DNA of 64,000 nucleotides from JAACFF01 sp963701435 (lineage in GTDB: Bacteria > Chloroflexota > Anaerolineae > Promineifilales > Promineifilaceae). A program made the translations under genes and the position numbers. Shown here piece after piece: positions 55,900 to 63,930 of this stretch. The stretch's first letter is position 1. Every line of letters begins with the position of its first letter. A model generated the notes under the pieces. It saw nothing but the letters and a program-made list of their open reading frames with translations, made no database searches and was not told the origin of the DNA. Location: positions 200,418-264,417 of the forward strand of contig CAVPAL010000005.1 of NCBI GenBank assembly GCA_963701435.1, written 5' to 3'.

Positions 55900-57102
55900 C
55901 TAACGAATCTGAGCGTCTACGAGTTCGACCAGCAAATCAATGTTATCGGCGTGAGCAAAACCGGCGCCTGTATCGATGTGCAAACCGGTGAACGCAAAGT
56001 TGTCGGTCAGGCAGATTTGCAGAATCGGCAAGTACCCTTGCAGCCATTGTTGTTGGTCAATTACCAGGTCTGTCCAACCACCGCGAATCGCTTCCACCGT
56101 TGCCGTTGATAGATCAAAACCAGCCCCATAAACATCATCCGGTCCGAGACCCGCCGTTTCCATATAAGTTTGCAGCGTTGCCGTCAGCGCGCCATGATCG
56201 GTCACCACCAGCTTCACGTCCGGATTGGCGGATACATAACCGACAAAAGTGGGGATGCCAGCCGAGGCATCGGCGTTCGTGGCATCGTCAATTTCCAGGT
56301 AATCCACGGTCAAGCCCGCTTCTTCCAAAGCGTCAATTACGCCCTTGGTGCGCTCGCCGCGTCCGGCTTGCGCCAACAATCCCCAGACCATTGCCTGGTC
56401 GCCTGCACCTAAACCAAAACGGGTTACCGCTTCTGTACCTAGCGCATAACCGGCTGAGTACAATTCAGCGCCAACATAACCAAAACCACCGGAAGCGTAT
56501 TTGGCTTCTAACAGGGGCAAGGTCGTGTTTTGGCTGGTGACGATAATACCTTGGGCAACAGCATCATCTACCACGGCTTGGAAGGCAACATCACCTGGAT
56601 GACCCATGATGGCGATTCCGTCCGGCTGCGTCGCTGCGGCTTCGGCAAATTGGGTCACCATCTGCTCCGGATTCCAATCCGACCACACATATTCCACATT
56701 GGCGCCCAAATCGGCTGCTGCAGCCACAGCGCCGTTATAGACAACCTGTGCAAATGGACCACCGGGTGAACCGCCGGGGAAGAAGACGATATCTGTTTCG
56801 CTACACCAGGCGCCATCTGCGGCGGGCGCTGCGCCTTCCGTTTTGCCTGGCTCTTCTGCTGCTGCTTCAGATGGTTCTTCAACTGCTTCCTCCGCAGGCG
56901 CTTCAGCTTCAGTTTCTTCGGTTGGCGCAACTTCTTCGGCCGGCGCAACTTCTTCGGCTGGCGCGGCTTCTTCGGCTGGCGCGGCTTCTTCGGCCGGCGC
57001 GGCTTCTTCGGCTGGCGCGGCTTCTTCGGCCGGAGCAGAACAGGCTACCAACACGAAACCTAATACAAGAAGGGCGATTATCACTAAGTTTAACTTTTTC
57101 AT
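55900..57102 (-). CDS. CUT2 sugar-binding lipoprotein
   Basis: 400 residues. MKKLNLVIIALLVLGFVLVAC is a signal peptide with an LVAC lipobox. A remarkable 75-residue linker of AEEAAP repeats follows, then a type 1 periplasmic-binding domain (TDIVFFPGGSPGGPFAQVVY, AEAAATQPDGIAIMGHPGDV, GYALGTEAVTRFGLGAGDQA, DLSTATVEAIRGGWTDLVID). AGGAG precedes the ATG. The linker would hold the domain away from the membrane through the cell wall or envelope. The sugar is unknown; the domain differs clearly from the AraF-like double-domain protein at 1-1928. Confidence 0.9.
   Translation of the reverse strand: MKKLNLVIIALLVLGFVLVACSAPAEEAAPAEEAAPAEEAAPAEEAAPAEEVAPAEEVAPTEETEAEAPAEEAVEEPSEAAAEEPGKTEGAAPAADGAWCSETDIVFFPGGSPGGPFAQVVYNGAVAAAADLGANVEYVWSDWNPEQMVTQFAEAAATQPDGIAIMGHPGDVAFQAVVDDAVAQGIIVTSQNTTLPLLEAKYASGGFGYVGAELYSAGYALGTEAVTRFGLGAGDQAMVWGLLAQAGRGERTKGVIDALEEAGLTVDYLEIDDATNADASAGIPTFVGYVSANPDVKLVVTDHGALTATLQTYMETAGLGPDDVYGAGFDLSTATVEAIRGGWTDLVIDQQQWLQGYLPILQICLTDNFAFTGLHIDTGAGFAHADNIDLLVELVDAQIR
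56910..57036. repeat. 18-bp tandem repeats encoding AEEAAP/V units
   Basis: About seven copies of an 18-base unit (CTTCTTCGGCTGGCGCGG and variants with CCGG or CAA) encode the Ala/Glu/Pro linker of the binding lipoprotein. The lack of spacers and perfect reading frame show this is a coding tandem repeat, not CRISPR. Copy number is probably variable between strains. Confidence 0.85.
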
Positions 57103-57202
57103 TTTTCTCTCCTAAAATTCTATGCACGATTCAATAGTCAAGTTTTTTATTTCAGGCACAATTTTTCAATAATCACCTCCATATTTGAAAAGCGGAATTC
57201 GT

Positions 57203-58324
57203 CTAAACCCATTTTGCAAGTCGATTTATAATCTCCAGCTCTTCCTCTTCACTATCAGTTGCTACCCACAAAAACAAGCCATGCGGTTTCATTTCGGCCG
57301 TGAACGCATCCAATTCATTTTTGTTTAGATCTACAATCGTTGGCACGCCTCGCGCCTGTAATTGCTTCAAAAATGGCGTCCATTGCATGATGGGTAAATC
57401 ATCACCTACGCCCTGTACCCACTGTAGAGCGTGAACTTGCGGCACGCTCAAGATCGCCTCTAGATGCCGGGCAACACCTTTGCCGTCTACATGGAAAATA
57501 TTGTGGGTCATCGTTTGGACTTCGCGTTGGAGAATGGGCAGGCCAAACTTTTTGAAGAAAGCCGGCGAAATCATTGTGGAGAAGTCACAGCTAGGAATGT
57601 GCATCCTTTCAAATGACGGGATTCCCATCCAACTCACGGACAGTTGGTTGTTGGCTTTAAGCATTTTGTCAAAATGGTCATAGATGAATTCAAAATCAGC
57701 AATGGCCAGTTCCGCCAGTTCCGCCGCTTTTTCTGGGTTGTCGATCATATCGAAGCAAAGCTGCTGCGGATCCCGCCAGGCAGCTACGCAATCTAGACCT
57801 GGGTGCAGATCGGTATAACCCACCAGAAATTTGCCTGGACTTTGCTGCAATGCGAATTTGGTCAGCTCTTCAAGTTTGAAAAAGTACTCGTTTTCCGGGT
57901 CAAGTTTTAGCTTTTCGACATCATCCCATTCACGTACCAAAGGAATGGACCAGGAGGTCACTTCACCAAATTCAAGTTCTGCGCCATAGAAAGCTGCGTA
58001 AATATCAGGGCCCAAATTGGGGAAGAAAACAGGGAAGGTTTCGCCGTGGAATTTACGGCCGTTTATTGACTTCATGAAGAGATCGAGCTGAATTTCCACA
58101 TCAAACCACCACACTTTCTTCTCGGCAGGCGAAAGCTGGGAGATATCCTCCTTGGCCGATTCTAAAAAAGCATTATGAGCGATAAAGCGTACAGGCGGCC
58201 GATCAATTATTTCATTTTCATACCAGGCATAGATGCGCTTCATCGACATATCAAAGTCGGCCATGCCTTCAATCTCTACTGACCACCAGGGCCGTTGTCC
58301 TTTTTGTATCATTTTACTCTTCAA
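57203..58324 (-). CDS. UroD-superfamily protein, paralogue A (not haem synthesis)
   Basis: 373 residues. Its start overlaps the stop of UroD paralogue B by 4 bases. The TIM-barrel text GKFLVGYTDLHPGLDCVAAW, MLKANNQLSVSWMGIPSFER, MIDNPEKAAELAELAIADFE and NIFHVDGKGVARHLEAILSV fits the uroporphyrinogen decarboxylase/cobalamin-methyltransferase (MtaA/CmuA-like) superfamily. The N-terminal RQAGRY-type motif of true HemE is absent. No other haem or corrinoid gene is near. It lies between a LacI regulator and a sugar transporter, so its substrate is probably linked to the imported sugar. Function unknown. Confidence 0.68.
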   Translation of the reverse strand: MKSKMIQKGQRPWWSVEIEGMADFDMSMKRIYAWYENEIIDRPPVRFIAHNAFLESAKEDISQLSPAEKKVWWFDVEIQLDLFMKSINGRKFHGETFPVFFPNLGPDIYAAFYGAELEFGEVTSWSIPLVREWDDVEKLKLDPENEYFFKLEELTKFALQQSPGKFLVGYTDLHPGLDCVAAWRDPQQLCFDMIDNPEKAAELAELAIADFEFIYDHFDKMLKANNQLSVSWMGIPSFERMHIPSCDFSTMISPAFFKKFGLPILQREVQTMTHNIFHVDGKGVARHLEAILSVPQVHALQWVQGVGDDLPIMQWTPFLKQLQARGVPTIVDLNKNELDAFTAEMKPHGLFLWVATDSEEEELEIINRLAKWV

Positions 58325-59412
58325 CTCAGCGCGCTATAGGGGGAAGCGGTTATCGTGTTTACCATTGCCCAGAAGTTTTCCAGCGGTGTATCAAGTTGTA
58401 CATGATGGGTAGGCGCCAAAATCAACCCGCCGCCTCGACCAATAGTCTCCAAACGCTGCAAGACCTCCGCCTCAACATCTGCCGCGGATCCGAATGGCAG
58501 CGTATGCTGCTCATCAATAGAGCCCCAAAAGCAAAGTCTATCGCCGAATTCTCTTTTGATCTGAGCCGGATTCATGCTGGCCGGTTGAATCGGGTTCAAA
58601 ACGTCCACTCCGATTTCAATAAGCTCGGGAATGATGCGCATGATATTGCCATCGGAATGATAAGCAACCTTGACATCAGGATTAATAGCCTTGAGTTCAT
58701 TGATGAAATTTGCCATACGCGGTTTGAGATATTTACGCCACATGCGCGGAGAAATCATCATCTCGTGCTGTGAGCCAATATCGTCGCCGGTCCAAATCAT
58801 ATCGACGCCTAATTCGACCAATTTTTTAGCAGCAGTCAGATGGTAATGATACGGAATGTCAAGCAAGTGATTGGCAAGGTCCGGATCTAACGCCAGATCG
58901 AGCAGCATTTGTTCCAAACCACGTAAAGCCCAGGCAGTTTCCAGAATTGTGGTGACGGTCACGCCGACAATCCAATATTCATCTATGAAGTTGGCAATGA
59001 CTTCGGCTGCATCGGTGTAAAGCTCGGGGCGGTTGGGATCCGGCGCTTGGTAACCACTAATAGTCGCATCATTGGCGAGAGGATGTTTAACCATTTCAGT
59101 GTAATGACCGCTGCCGTGCGGGGTTTCGTACGCTTGTATATCCCAACCGACCCCCCATTCATCCACATAAGCTTTGTCGTCCATATAATAGGAGTTCGCC
59201 CAGCCAACGGAAGTCAGCAGTAAGTCTTGACCCAGGGCGCGCTCCAGTTCATACGTATTGCCGCCGCCGTGGGGATTGTGAACCCGGCGACCCTGGATTG
59301 CCATATCTGCTCGCAGGCGATCGGCAAATTCGGGCGTAAAACTGATCTGCATTGGACAGCGATCTGGTTCATGATGGTTGAGGGCCATTTGGACGCGTTC
59401 ACGCGGTTTCAT
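58321..59412 (-). CDS. UroD-superfamily protein, paralogue B (not haem synthesis)
   Basis: 363 residues. Starts MKPRERVQMALNHHEPDRCP, a common N-terminus in UroD-like methyltransferase-related proteins. DMIWTGDDIGSQHEMMISPR, VAYHSDGNIMRIIPELIEIG, VDVLNPIQPASMNPAQIKRE and LILAPTHHVQLDTPLENFWA are superfamily landmarks. The start overlaps the LacI stop by 4 bases, and its own stop overlaps paralogue A, so regulator and both UroD-like proteins are translated as a coupled unit. The two paralogues are quite different from each other, which suggests a heteromeric complex or sequential steps. The reaction is unknown. Confidence 0.75.
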   Translation of the reverse strand: MKPRERVQMALNHHEPDRCPMQISFTPEFADRLRADMAIQGRRVHNPHGGGNTYELERALGQDLLLTSVGWANSYYMDDKAYVDEWGVGWDIQAYETPHGSGHYTEMVKHPLANDATISGYQAPDPNRPELYTDAAEVIANFIDEYWIVGVTVTTILETAWALRGLEQMLLDLALDPDLANHLLDIPYHYHLTAAKKLVELGVDMIWTGDDIGSQHEMMISPRMWRKYLKPRMANFINELKAINPDVKVAYHSDGNIMRIIPELIEIGVDVLNPIQPASMNPAQIKREFGDRLCFWGSIDEQHTLPFGSAADVEAEVLQRLETIGRGGGLILAPTHHVQLDTPLENFWAMVNTITASPYSALS

Positions 59413-60443
59413 GTTTTCACCTTGTAAGAACTCTGGCGCGCGATGAGCTTTGGTTTTATAACGGCAATTTGCGCCGCCAGGGCGTCTTCATTACGCCTTG
59501 CTTCTAGAAGTTGGTTAAGCAGGCATACAGCCTGACATCCCACCTCAAGCAGGTCTTGTCGAACAGTGGTCAGGGGTGGCGAGAAGTAGGCAGATTCAGG
59601 AATGTCATCAAAACCGACAACGGCCAGGTTATGGGGTACAGAACGGCCGTATGTGGCTGCAGCCCGCAACGCCCCCAAGGCCATCGAATCATTGGAAACA
59701 AAAACAGCCTCCAGGTCGGGTACGCGCTCCAGAAGCTTCATCATGGCGCTGTATCCACTGGCGGCCGTCCAATCTCCATGCACCTTCAGATGTTCTAAAT
59801 TTTGCTTTCCCGCTTGCTGAAGAACATCTTGCCAGCCTAAGGCGCGCTCGCGAGCTTCCCACCATGCTTGCGGACCTGTAATGATGCCTATTTTTTGATA
59901 ACCTTGCTCCAGCAAGTGACTGGTAGCCAACCTGCCTCCCAGGCGATTGTCCACAGCGACAAGAGACGTTTGGGGACGAGGCTTCATGCTTAGGAAAACC
60001 ACGGGGGTCGCCTCATTTTTGAGATGCGCATACAACCACTCGCGCTGGTCGCCAATTTCAGCTACAGCCCAGATGATGCCTGCAACGTGATTGGAAATCA
60101 ATTCATTAAGCGCCCGTTCTCCGCGGCTTGCTAATGGATTATGAAGGAGCCTGACCATGAGGGAAAAACCGAGTTCGTCAGCTTGCTTCTCGATGCCGAC
60201 TAACGTACGCGAAGGGCCATAAAGTTCCAAACCGGAGCTGACAACCCCTAAGGTATTACTGCGTCCATGGCTCAAACTGCGAGCAATTTCGCTGGGAGCA
60301 TATCCCAACTGCTTAATTATTTTTTGAACGCGTTTGCGTGTTTTAGGGGAAACATCAGGGCGATCATTGAGGACGCGCGATACGGTCATGGGCGAAACGC
60401 CTGCCTCTTTAGCAACATCCTTGATTGTAACAACCTTAGCCAT
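59409..60443 (-). CDS. LacI-family transcriptional regulator
   Basis: 344 residues. MAKVVTIKDVAKEAGVSPMT then VSRVLNDRPDVSPKTRKRV form the helix-turn-helix and hinge; GYAPSEIARSLSHGRSNTLG starts the sugar-sensing domain, with VAVDNRLGGRLATSHLLEQG, VSNDSMALGALRAAATYGRS and NLAVVGFDDIPESAYFSPPL as expected. It heads the operon UroD-B, UroD-A, binding protein, ATPase, permease. A perfect 24-bp palindrome lies 40 bases upstream of the ATG and is its probable operator, implying autoregulation. Confidence 0.93.
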   Translation of the reverse strand: MAKVVTIKDVAKEAGVSPMTVSRVLNDRPDVSPKTRKRVQKIIKQLGYAPSEIARSLSHGRSNTLGVVSSGLELYGPSRTLVGIEKQADELGFSLMVRLLHNPLASRGERALNELISNHVAGIIWAVAEIGDQREWLYAHLKNEATPVVFLSMKPRPQTSLVAVDNRLGGRLATSHLLEQGYQKIGIITGPQAWWEARERALGWQDVLQQAGKQNLEHLKVHGDWTAASGYSAMMKLLERVPDLEAVFVSNDSMALGALRAAATYGRSVPHNLAVVGFDDIPESAYFSPPLTTVRQDLLEVGCQAVCLLNQLLEARRNEDALAAQIAVIKPKLIARQSSYKVKT

Positions 60444-60468
60444 AATCCTCTTCCTTTTTAGCCTGTTG

Positions 60469-60506
60469 TTACCGTTACCGTTACCGTTATCGGTACCGAT
60501 AACGGT
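60469..60506 (-). promoter_or_regulatory. Operator: perfect 24-bp palindrome with flanking GTTACC repeats
   Basis: 60483-60506 is a perfect palindrome whose half is ACCGTTATCGGT, centred on GGTACC. Three GTTACC direct repeats (60469-60486) run into it from the left. Position (just upstream of a LacI gene) and dyad symmetry support a LacI operator. The GTTACC repeats could offer additional half-sites. Confidence 0.65.
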
Positions 60507-60625
60507 ATATTAGCAGAGACGGATTAACTCGTCAATATGCAATTTTGAAGAGGTTATACAAGAAGATAGATTTGGTAACAGCTTGAGTTGTCAGACGTTC
60601 GTTAAAATGTTTCGTGGTTCGCCAG

Positions 60626-61378
60626 CTATAGCAACGGCCGTCCCCCATCCACAGGCACAATATTGCCCGTCATAAAGGTTAACGAAGTCGCAATTGCCCA
60701 CATAGTCTGCGCTACATCTTCCGGCGTCGCCAGGCGATCAAGCGGCGTCAAATCAATTTGCTGCTGGAGATAGGCCGGATCCATGCGTTTGGCATACTCT
60801 CCCATTACCCAGCCCGGCGCAACCGATACTATGCGAATTTTAGGCGCCAAAGCGCGCGCCAACGAACGTGTCATTGAGTCAATTGCCGCCTTGGAAGCGC
60901 AGTAGGCCACATTGCTCCCCACGCCGGTCGTTCCGGCAATCGACGAGGTATTAATAACCGTGCCGCCATCCCCCGCTTGCAGCAGGTCTTTAAAAGCACG
61001 CACACAGGCAAATGAACCGCGCCAGTTAACCTGAAAGATGCGGTCGATCCACTCATCCGACAAGCCATCCAGATCGTCATGGGCTACCGGCGTCGTGATG
61101 CCAGCATTGTTAACCAGCAAATCCACAGTGCCATACCGGGCAGCAACTTGCGCAGCCAGCAATTTCAACGCAAGGCTGTCGGTGATCGAAGCATCGGAAA
61201 CCATGTGGTTTTCACCAGGCAAGCTGTCAATCAGCGCCTGCGTCTTCTCTTTTTGCAGATCAATTACCACCAACTGCGCTCCGGCACGCGCCAAACGGCG
61301 ACAAATTGCTGCGCCAATCCCTCCACCACCACCCGTAACGATGGCGACTTTTCTTTGCATAGATACGTCTTGTTCCAT
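60626..61378 (-). CDS. SDR dehydrogenase
   Basis: 250 residues; an internal ATG at 61360 is a possible start. Cofactor loop AIVTGGGGGIGAAICRRLAR, LLVNNAGITTPVAHDDLDGL, active-site SNVAYCASKAAIDSMTRSLA and the ending MTGNIVPVDGGRPLL. NAD(P)-dependent oxidation of a hydroxy acid or sugar. It follows a HisD-like dehydrogenase and an HpcH-type aldolase on the same strand and probably acts in the same pathway. The 172-base gap to the HisD-like gene contains hairpin repeats. Confidence 0.82.
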   Translation of the reverse strand: MEQDVSMQRKVAIVTGGGGGIGAAICRRLARAGAQLVVIDLQKEKTQALIDSLPGENHMVSDASITDSLALKLLAAQVAARYGTVDLLVNNAGITTPVAHDDLDGLSDEWIDRIFQVNWRGSFACVRAFKDLLQAGDGGTVINTSSIAGTTGVGSNVAYCASKAAIDSMTRSLARALAPKIRIVSVAPGWVMGEYAKRMDPAYLQQQIDLTPLDRLATPEDVAQTMWAIATSLTFMTGNIVPVDGGRPLL

Positions 61379-61434
61379 AAGGCTTTTAGAGTTTTATGGA
61401 GATTGTTGCAGATTAATAAATTTGCATTTTCTAT

Positions 61435-61503
61435 TGAGGAGTCAGGCATCCTCGGATGCCGGCGCCAATAATGCGTCCGCATCTAAGGATGCTTACCCCT
61501 CCC
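61435..61503. repeat. Intergenic element with two GCATC/GATGC hairpins
   Basis: GCATCCTCGGATGC (61446-61459) and GCATCTAAGGATGC (61479-61492), with outer GAGGAGT and ACCCCTCC in partial inverted order. The same short hairpin occurs at 8778-8791. It separates the SDR from the HisD-like gene. Confidence 0.5.
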
Positions 61504-61551
61504 GAAAACAACATATTGATATAATTGCAACAATCCCCATTCTTGTGACAG

Positions 61552-62850
61552 CTAATCAGCCGCAATCGCTTCTTTCTTTCCGTAGCGTTCCACACGCAGG
61601 TCGGCCTGTGCCTTGTGGGCCCAAAAACGTTCGATGGCGCACAGCCGCGAGCAATACTCACCAATCATTGCACTGGCTTCATCAGTGAGTACGCGCTGAT
61701 AAGTGACGGTCTTAATGAATTTCCCGACCCAGAGGCCGCCAGTGTAACGGCCTGCCTTTTTCGTCGGCAGGGTATGGTTGGTGCCGATTACCTTGTCGCC
61801 ATAAGCCACGTTGGTACGCGGGCCGATGAAGAGTGAACCGTAGTTGGTCATATTTTCAAGGAAGTAGTCGTCGTCGGCCGTCATGATTTGCACATGCTCG
61901 CTGGCGACTTTATCAGCTTCAATGCATGCTTCTTCCAGGCTGTCTACCAAAATAATCTGGCCATAATCGCGCCAGGAAACGCTGGCAATATCGGCCGTTT
62001 CCAGCGTTTCTAATTGGCGACCAATTTCAATCTCAGTTTCGCGGGCCAGCTTTTCGCTGGTGGTGATTAAAACAGCAGGAGAGGTGGGGCCGTGTTCGGC
62101 CTGACCCAGCAGGTCGGTGGCGACCATTTCAGCATCGACAGTATCATCGGCCACAACCAGCACTTCGGTGGGACCGGCCAGCAGGTCAATGCCCACTTTG
62201 CCGAATAACTGCCGCTTGGCTTCGGCGACGTAAGCGTTGCCCGGACCAACCAGCATATCCACCGGCGCCATCGTCTCGGTACCCAGCGCCATGCGGGCAA
62301 TGGCCTGCACGCCGCCAATGATGTGGATTTCGTCGGCGCCGGCAAAGTACATGGCGGTAATGGTTTCAGCAGGTAGTACCCCGTCAATGGGCGGCGTGGA
62401 GGCGATAACACGCTTGACGCCAGCAACTTTGGCCGTCAACACACTCATGTGCGCCGAAGCGACCATCGGATATTTGCCGCCTGGAATGTAGCAGCCAACG
62501 CTGTTCACAGGGATATTTTTGTGTCCCAGGACGACGCCGGGCAGGGTTTCGACCTCTACATCTTGCAGCGCCGCTTTCTGAATTTCGGCGAAATTCCGAA
62601 TTTGTGCCTGAGCAAATTTGAGGTCTTCAATTGTTTGTGGATCTACTGAAGCAATTACTTCCTGAATTTGCGCATCGGTCAGCTTGAAATCAGGCGGATT
62701 CCAGTTATCAAATTTGATTGATAATTCGCGGACTGCCTCATCGCCCCGCAGGCGAATATCTTCAAGAATTCCAGCGACAACTTCTTGTACTTTGACGTCG
62801 GCGGCGTGGGCGTCGGCGTCGCTAATTCCGTGTTTTAAAATTTTAGCCAT
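61552..62850 (-). CDS. Histidinol dehydrogenase-family enzyme (catabolic subgroup)
   Basis: 432 residues from ATG at 62850, which has GGAGG eight bases upstream; five earlier codons are open. HisD-fold landmarks: VNSVGCYIPGGKYPMVASAH, LLAGPTEVLVVADDTVDAEM and LGQAEHGPTSPAVLITTSEK with the catalytic His. The C-terminal GTNHTLPTKKAGRYTGGLWV differs from the biosynthetic consensus (GxSHVLPTGGxARFSSGL) and resembles catabolic relatives such as sulfopropanediol 3-dehydrogenase. No other his gene is nearby. Oxidation of a secondary alcohol in a sugar-acid or polyol pathway is more likely than histidine synthesis. Confidence 0.82.
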   Translation of the reverse strand: MAKILKHGISDADAHAADVKVQEVVAGILEDIRLRGDEAVRELSIKFDNWNPPDFKLTDAQIQEVIASVDPQTIEDLKFAQAQIRNFAEIQKAALQDVEVETLPGVVLGHKNIPVNSVGCYIPGGKYPMVASAHMSVLTAKVAGVKRVIASTPPIDGVLPAETITAMYFAGADEIHIIGGVQAIARMALGTETMAPVDMLVGPGNAYVAEAKRQLFGKVGIDLLAGPTEVLVVADDTVDAEMVATDLLGQAEHGPTSPAVLITTSEKLARETEIEIGRQLETLETADIASVSWRDYGQIILVDSLEEACIEADKVASEHVQIMTADDDYFLENMTNYGSLFIGPRTNVAYGDKVIGTNHTLPTKKAGRYTGGLWVGKFIKTVTYQRVLTDEASAMIGEYCSRLCAIERFWAHKAQADLRVERYGKKEAIAAD

Positions 62851-62902
62851 GATTTTATCCTCCATTGGAACGATTATCCATAATGGGAGAATCGTTAGCC
62901 GT

Positions 62903-63661
62903 TTATTCCTTCATTTTCCTTACAATATTTTGTGCAGCTGTACTTAGCAGCCGGGTATCGGTTGAAATAGTTATAAATTGGTAACCGAGTTGAATCATGT
63001 GTTGGGCTGATTCCGGGTTGGGAACCCAAATGCCGGCAATACGGCCGTTCTCCCGTGTCGTTTCCCCAATTTGCGCCAATGCATTCGCCAACGTCGGCTC
63101 GCTGATATCCATGCCTGTTTGTCCGGTCAATGACAGCCCCAAATCACCCGGTCCGACAAACACGCCATCCAGACCGGGCGTGGCCAAAATGTCGCTGAGG
63201 TTTTCTAACGCCTGGCTGGTTTCAATCATGGCCAACGTCAAAAGCGTATTATTGGCGTGAAGCGCATAATCAGCGCCGGCGTATACACGCGCGCGCGTCG
63301 GCCCCAGGCTGCGATATCCAAGCGGCGGGTAACGGCAGGCGCCGACGAACGCTTCCGCTTCGGCGCGGGTGTTAATCATGGGACAGATAATGCCATAAGC
63401 GCCGGCGTCGAGCAGGCGCATAATTTGGGCGGGATCATTCCAGGTGGCGCGCGCCAGGGGCACGGTGTCGGTGGTGGCGATGGCTTGCAGCATGGTAACG
63501 GCCGTTTCATAATCAGCCAACCCATGCTGTAAATCAATGGTCAAACTATCCCAGCCAGCATGAGCCATCACCTCTGCCGACCAGGAGCTGGGAATATGCA
63601 GCCAACCGTTAACGGCCGTTTCCCCTGCAGCCCAGATTTCACGCAATTTATTAGCCCGCAT
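62903..63661 (-). CDS. HpcH/HpaI-family aldolase
   Basis: 252 residues. Class II pyruvate aldolase fold: WLHIPSSWSAEVMAHAGWDS, LTIDLQHGLADYETAVTMLQ (catalytic His), ARATWNDPAQIMRLLDAGAY, GIICPMINTRAEAEAFVGAC (metal region), ALAMIET-type TLAMIETSQALENLSDILAT and GVFVGPGDLGLSLTGQ. These enzymes cleave 2-keto-3-deoxy acids (such as 2-keto-3-deoxyrhamnonate or HKHD) to pyruvate and an aldehyde. AAGGAGG lies four bases before the ATG. First gene of the cassette aldolase, HisD-like, SDR. Substrate unknown. Confidence 0.87.
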   Translation of the reverse strand: MRANKLREIWAAGETAVNGWLHIPSSWSAEVMAHAGWDSLTIDLQHGLADYETAVTMLQAIATTDTVPLARATWNDPAQIMRLLDAGAYGIICPMINTRAEAEAFVGACRYPPLGYRSLGPTRARVYAGADYALHANNTLLTLAMIETSQALENLSDILATPGLDGVFVGPGDLGLSLTGQTGMDISEPTLANALAQIGETTRENGRIAGIWVPNPESAQHMIQLGYQFITISTDTRLLSTAAQNIVRKMKE

Positions 63662-63714
63662 AGCGCCTCCTTGCCATACAATTTGCCTGTTCCAATTCCT
63701 TGAATACCCAGGTA

Positions 63715-63728
63715 TGCATACGTATGCA
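63715..63728. promoter_or_regulatory. Palindrome upstream of the aldolase cassette
   Basis: TGCATACGTATGCA, a perfect 14-bp dyad, 54 bases upstream of the aldolase ATG. Size and centre resemble GntR-type operators; no regulator gene is adjacent in the window, so it may lie beyond the right edge. Confidence 0.45.
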
Positions 63729-63930
63729 ATACTGTAAACCAGGTGCTGTAATTTGTCAATACTTTGAGGAAGTAATTTTGCAAAAAGTTAGATCGAAGAT
63801 AATGAAGTCAGGATTTAAATGGTGGGCAATGGTAGCCCCATCAACCCCGCTACCCATTGCTTGCCAAAAATTTCAATCAAAAAGTTTGTTTTGTTGATTC
63901 ACAAAATCCATAAATTCACACAGGTGCGGT

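Noticed and set aside
56910..57036. Short regular repeats resembling a CRISPR array
   Set aside because: No unique spacers, period exactly 18 bases, and the repeats encode the linker of a lipoprotein in frame.
57203..59412. Annotation of the UroD-like genes as haem-synthesis hemE
   Set aside because: The N-terminal HemE signature is absent and the context is sugar transport; kept as UroD-superfamily of unknown function.
61552..62850. Annotation as biosynthetic histidinol dehydrogenase
   Set aside because: C-terminal active-site region departs from the biosynthetic consensus and no histidine gene is adjacent.
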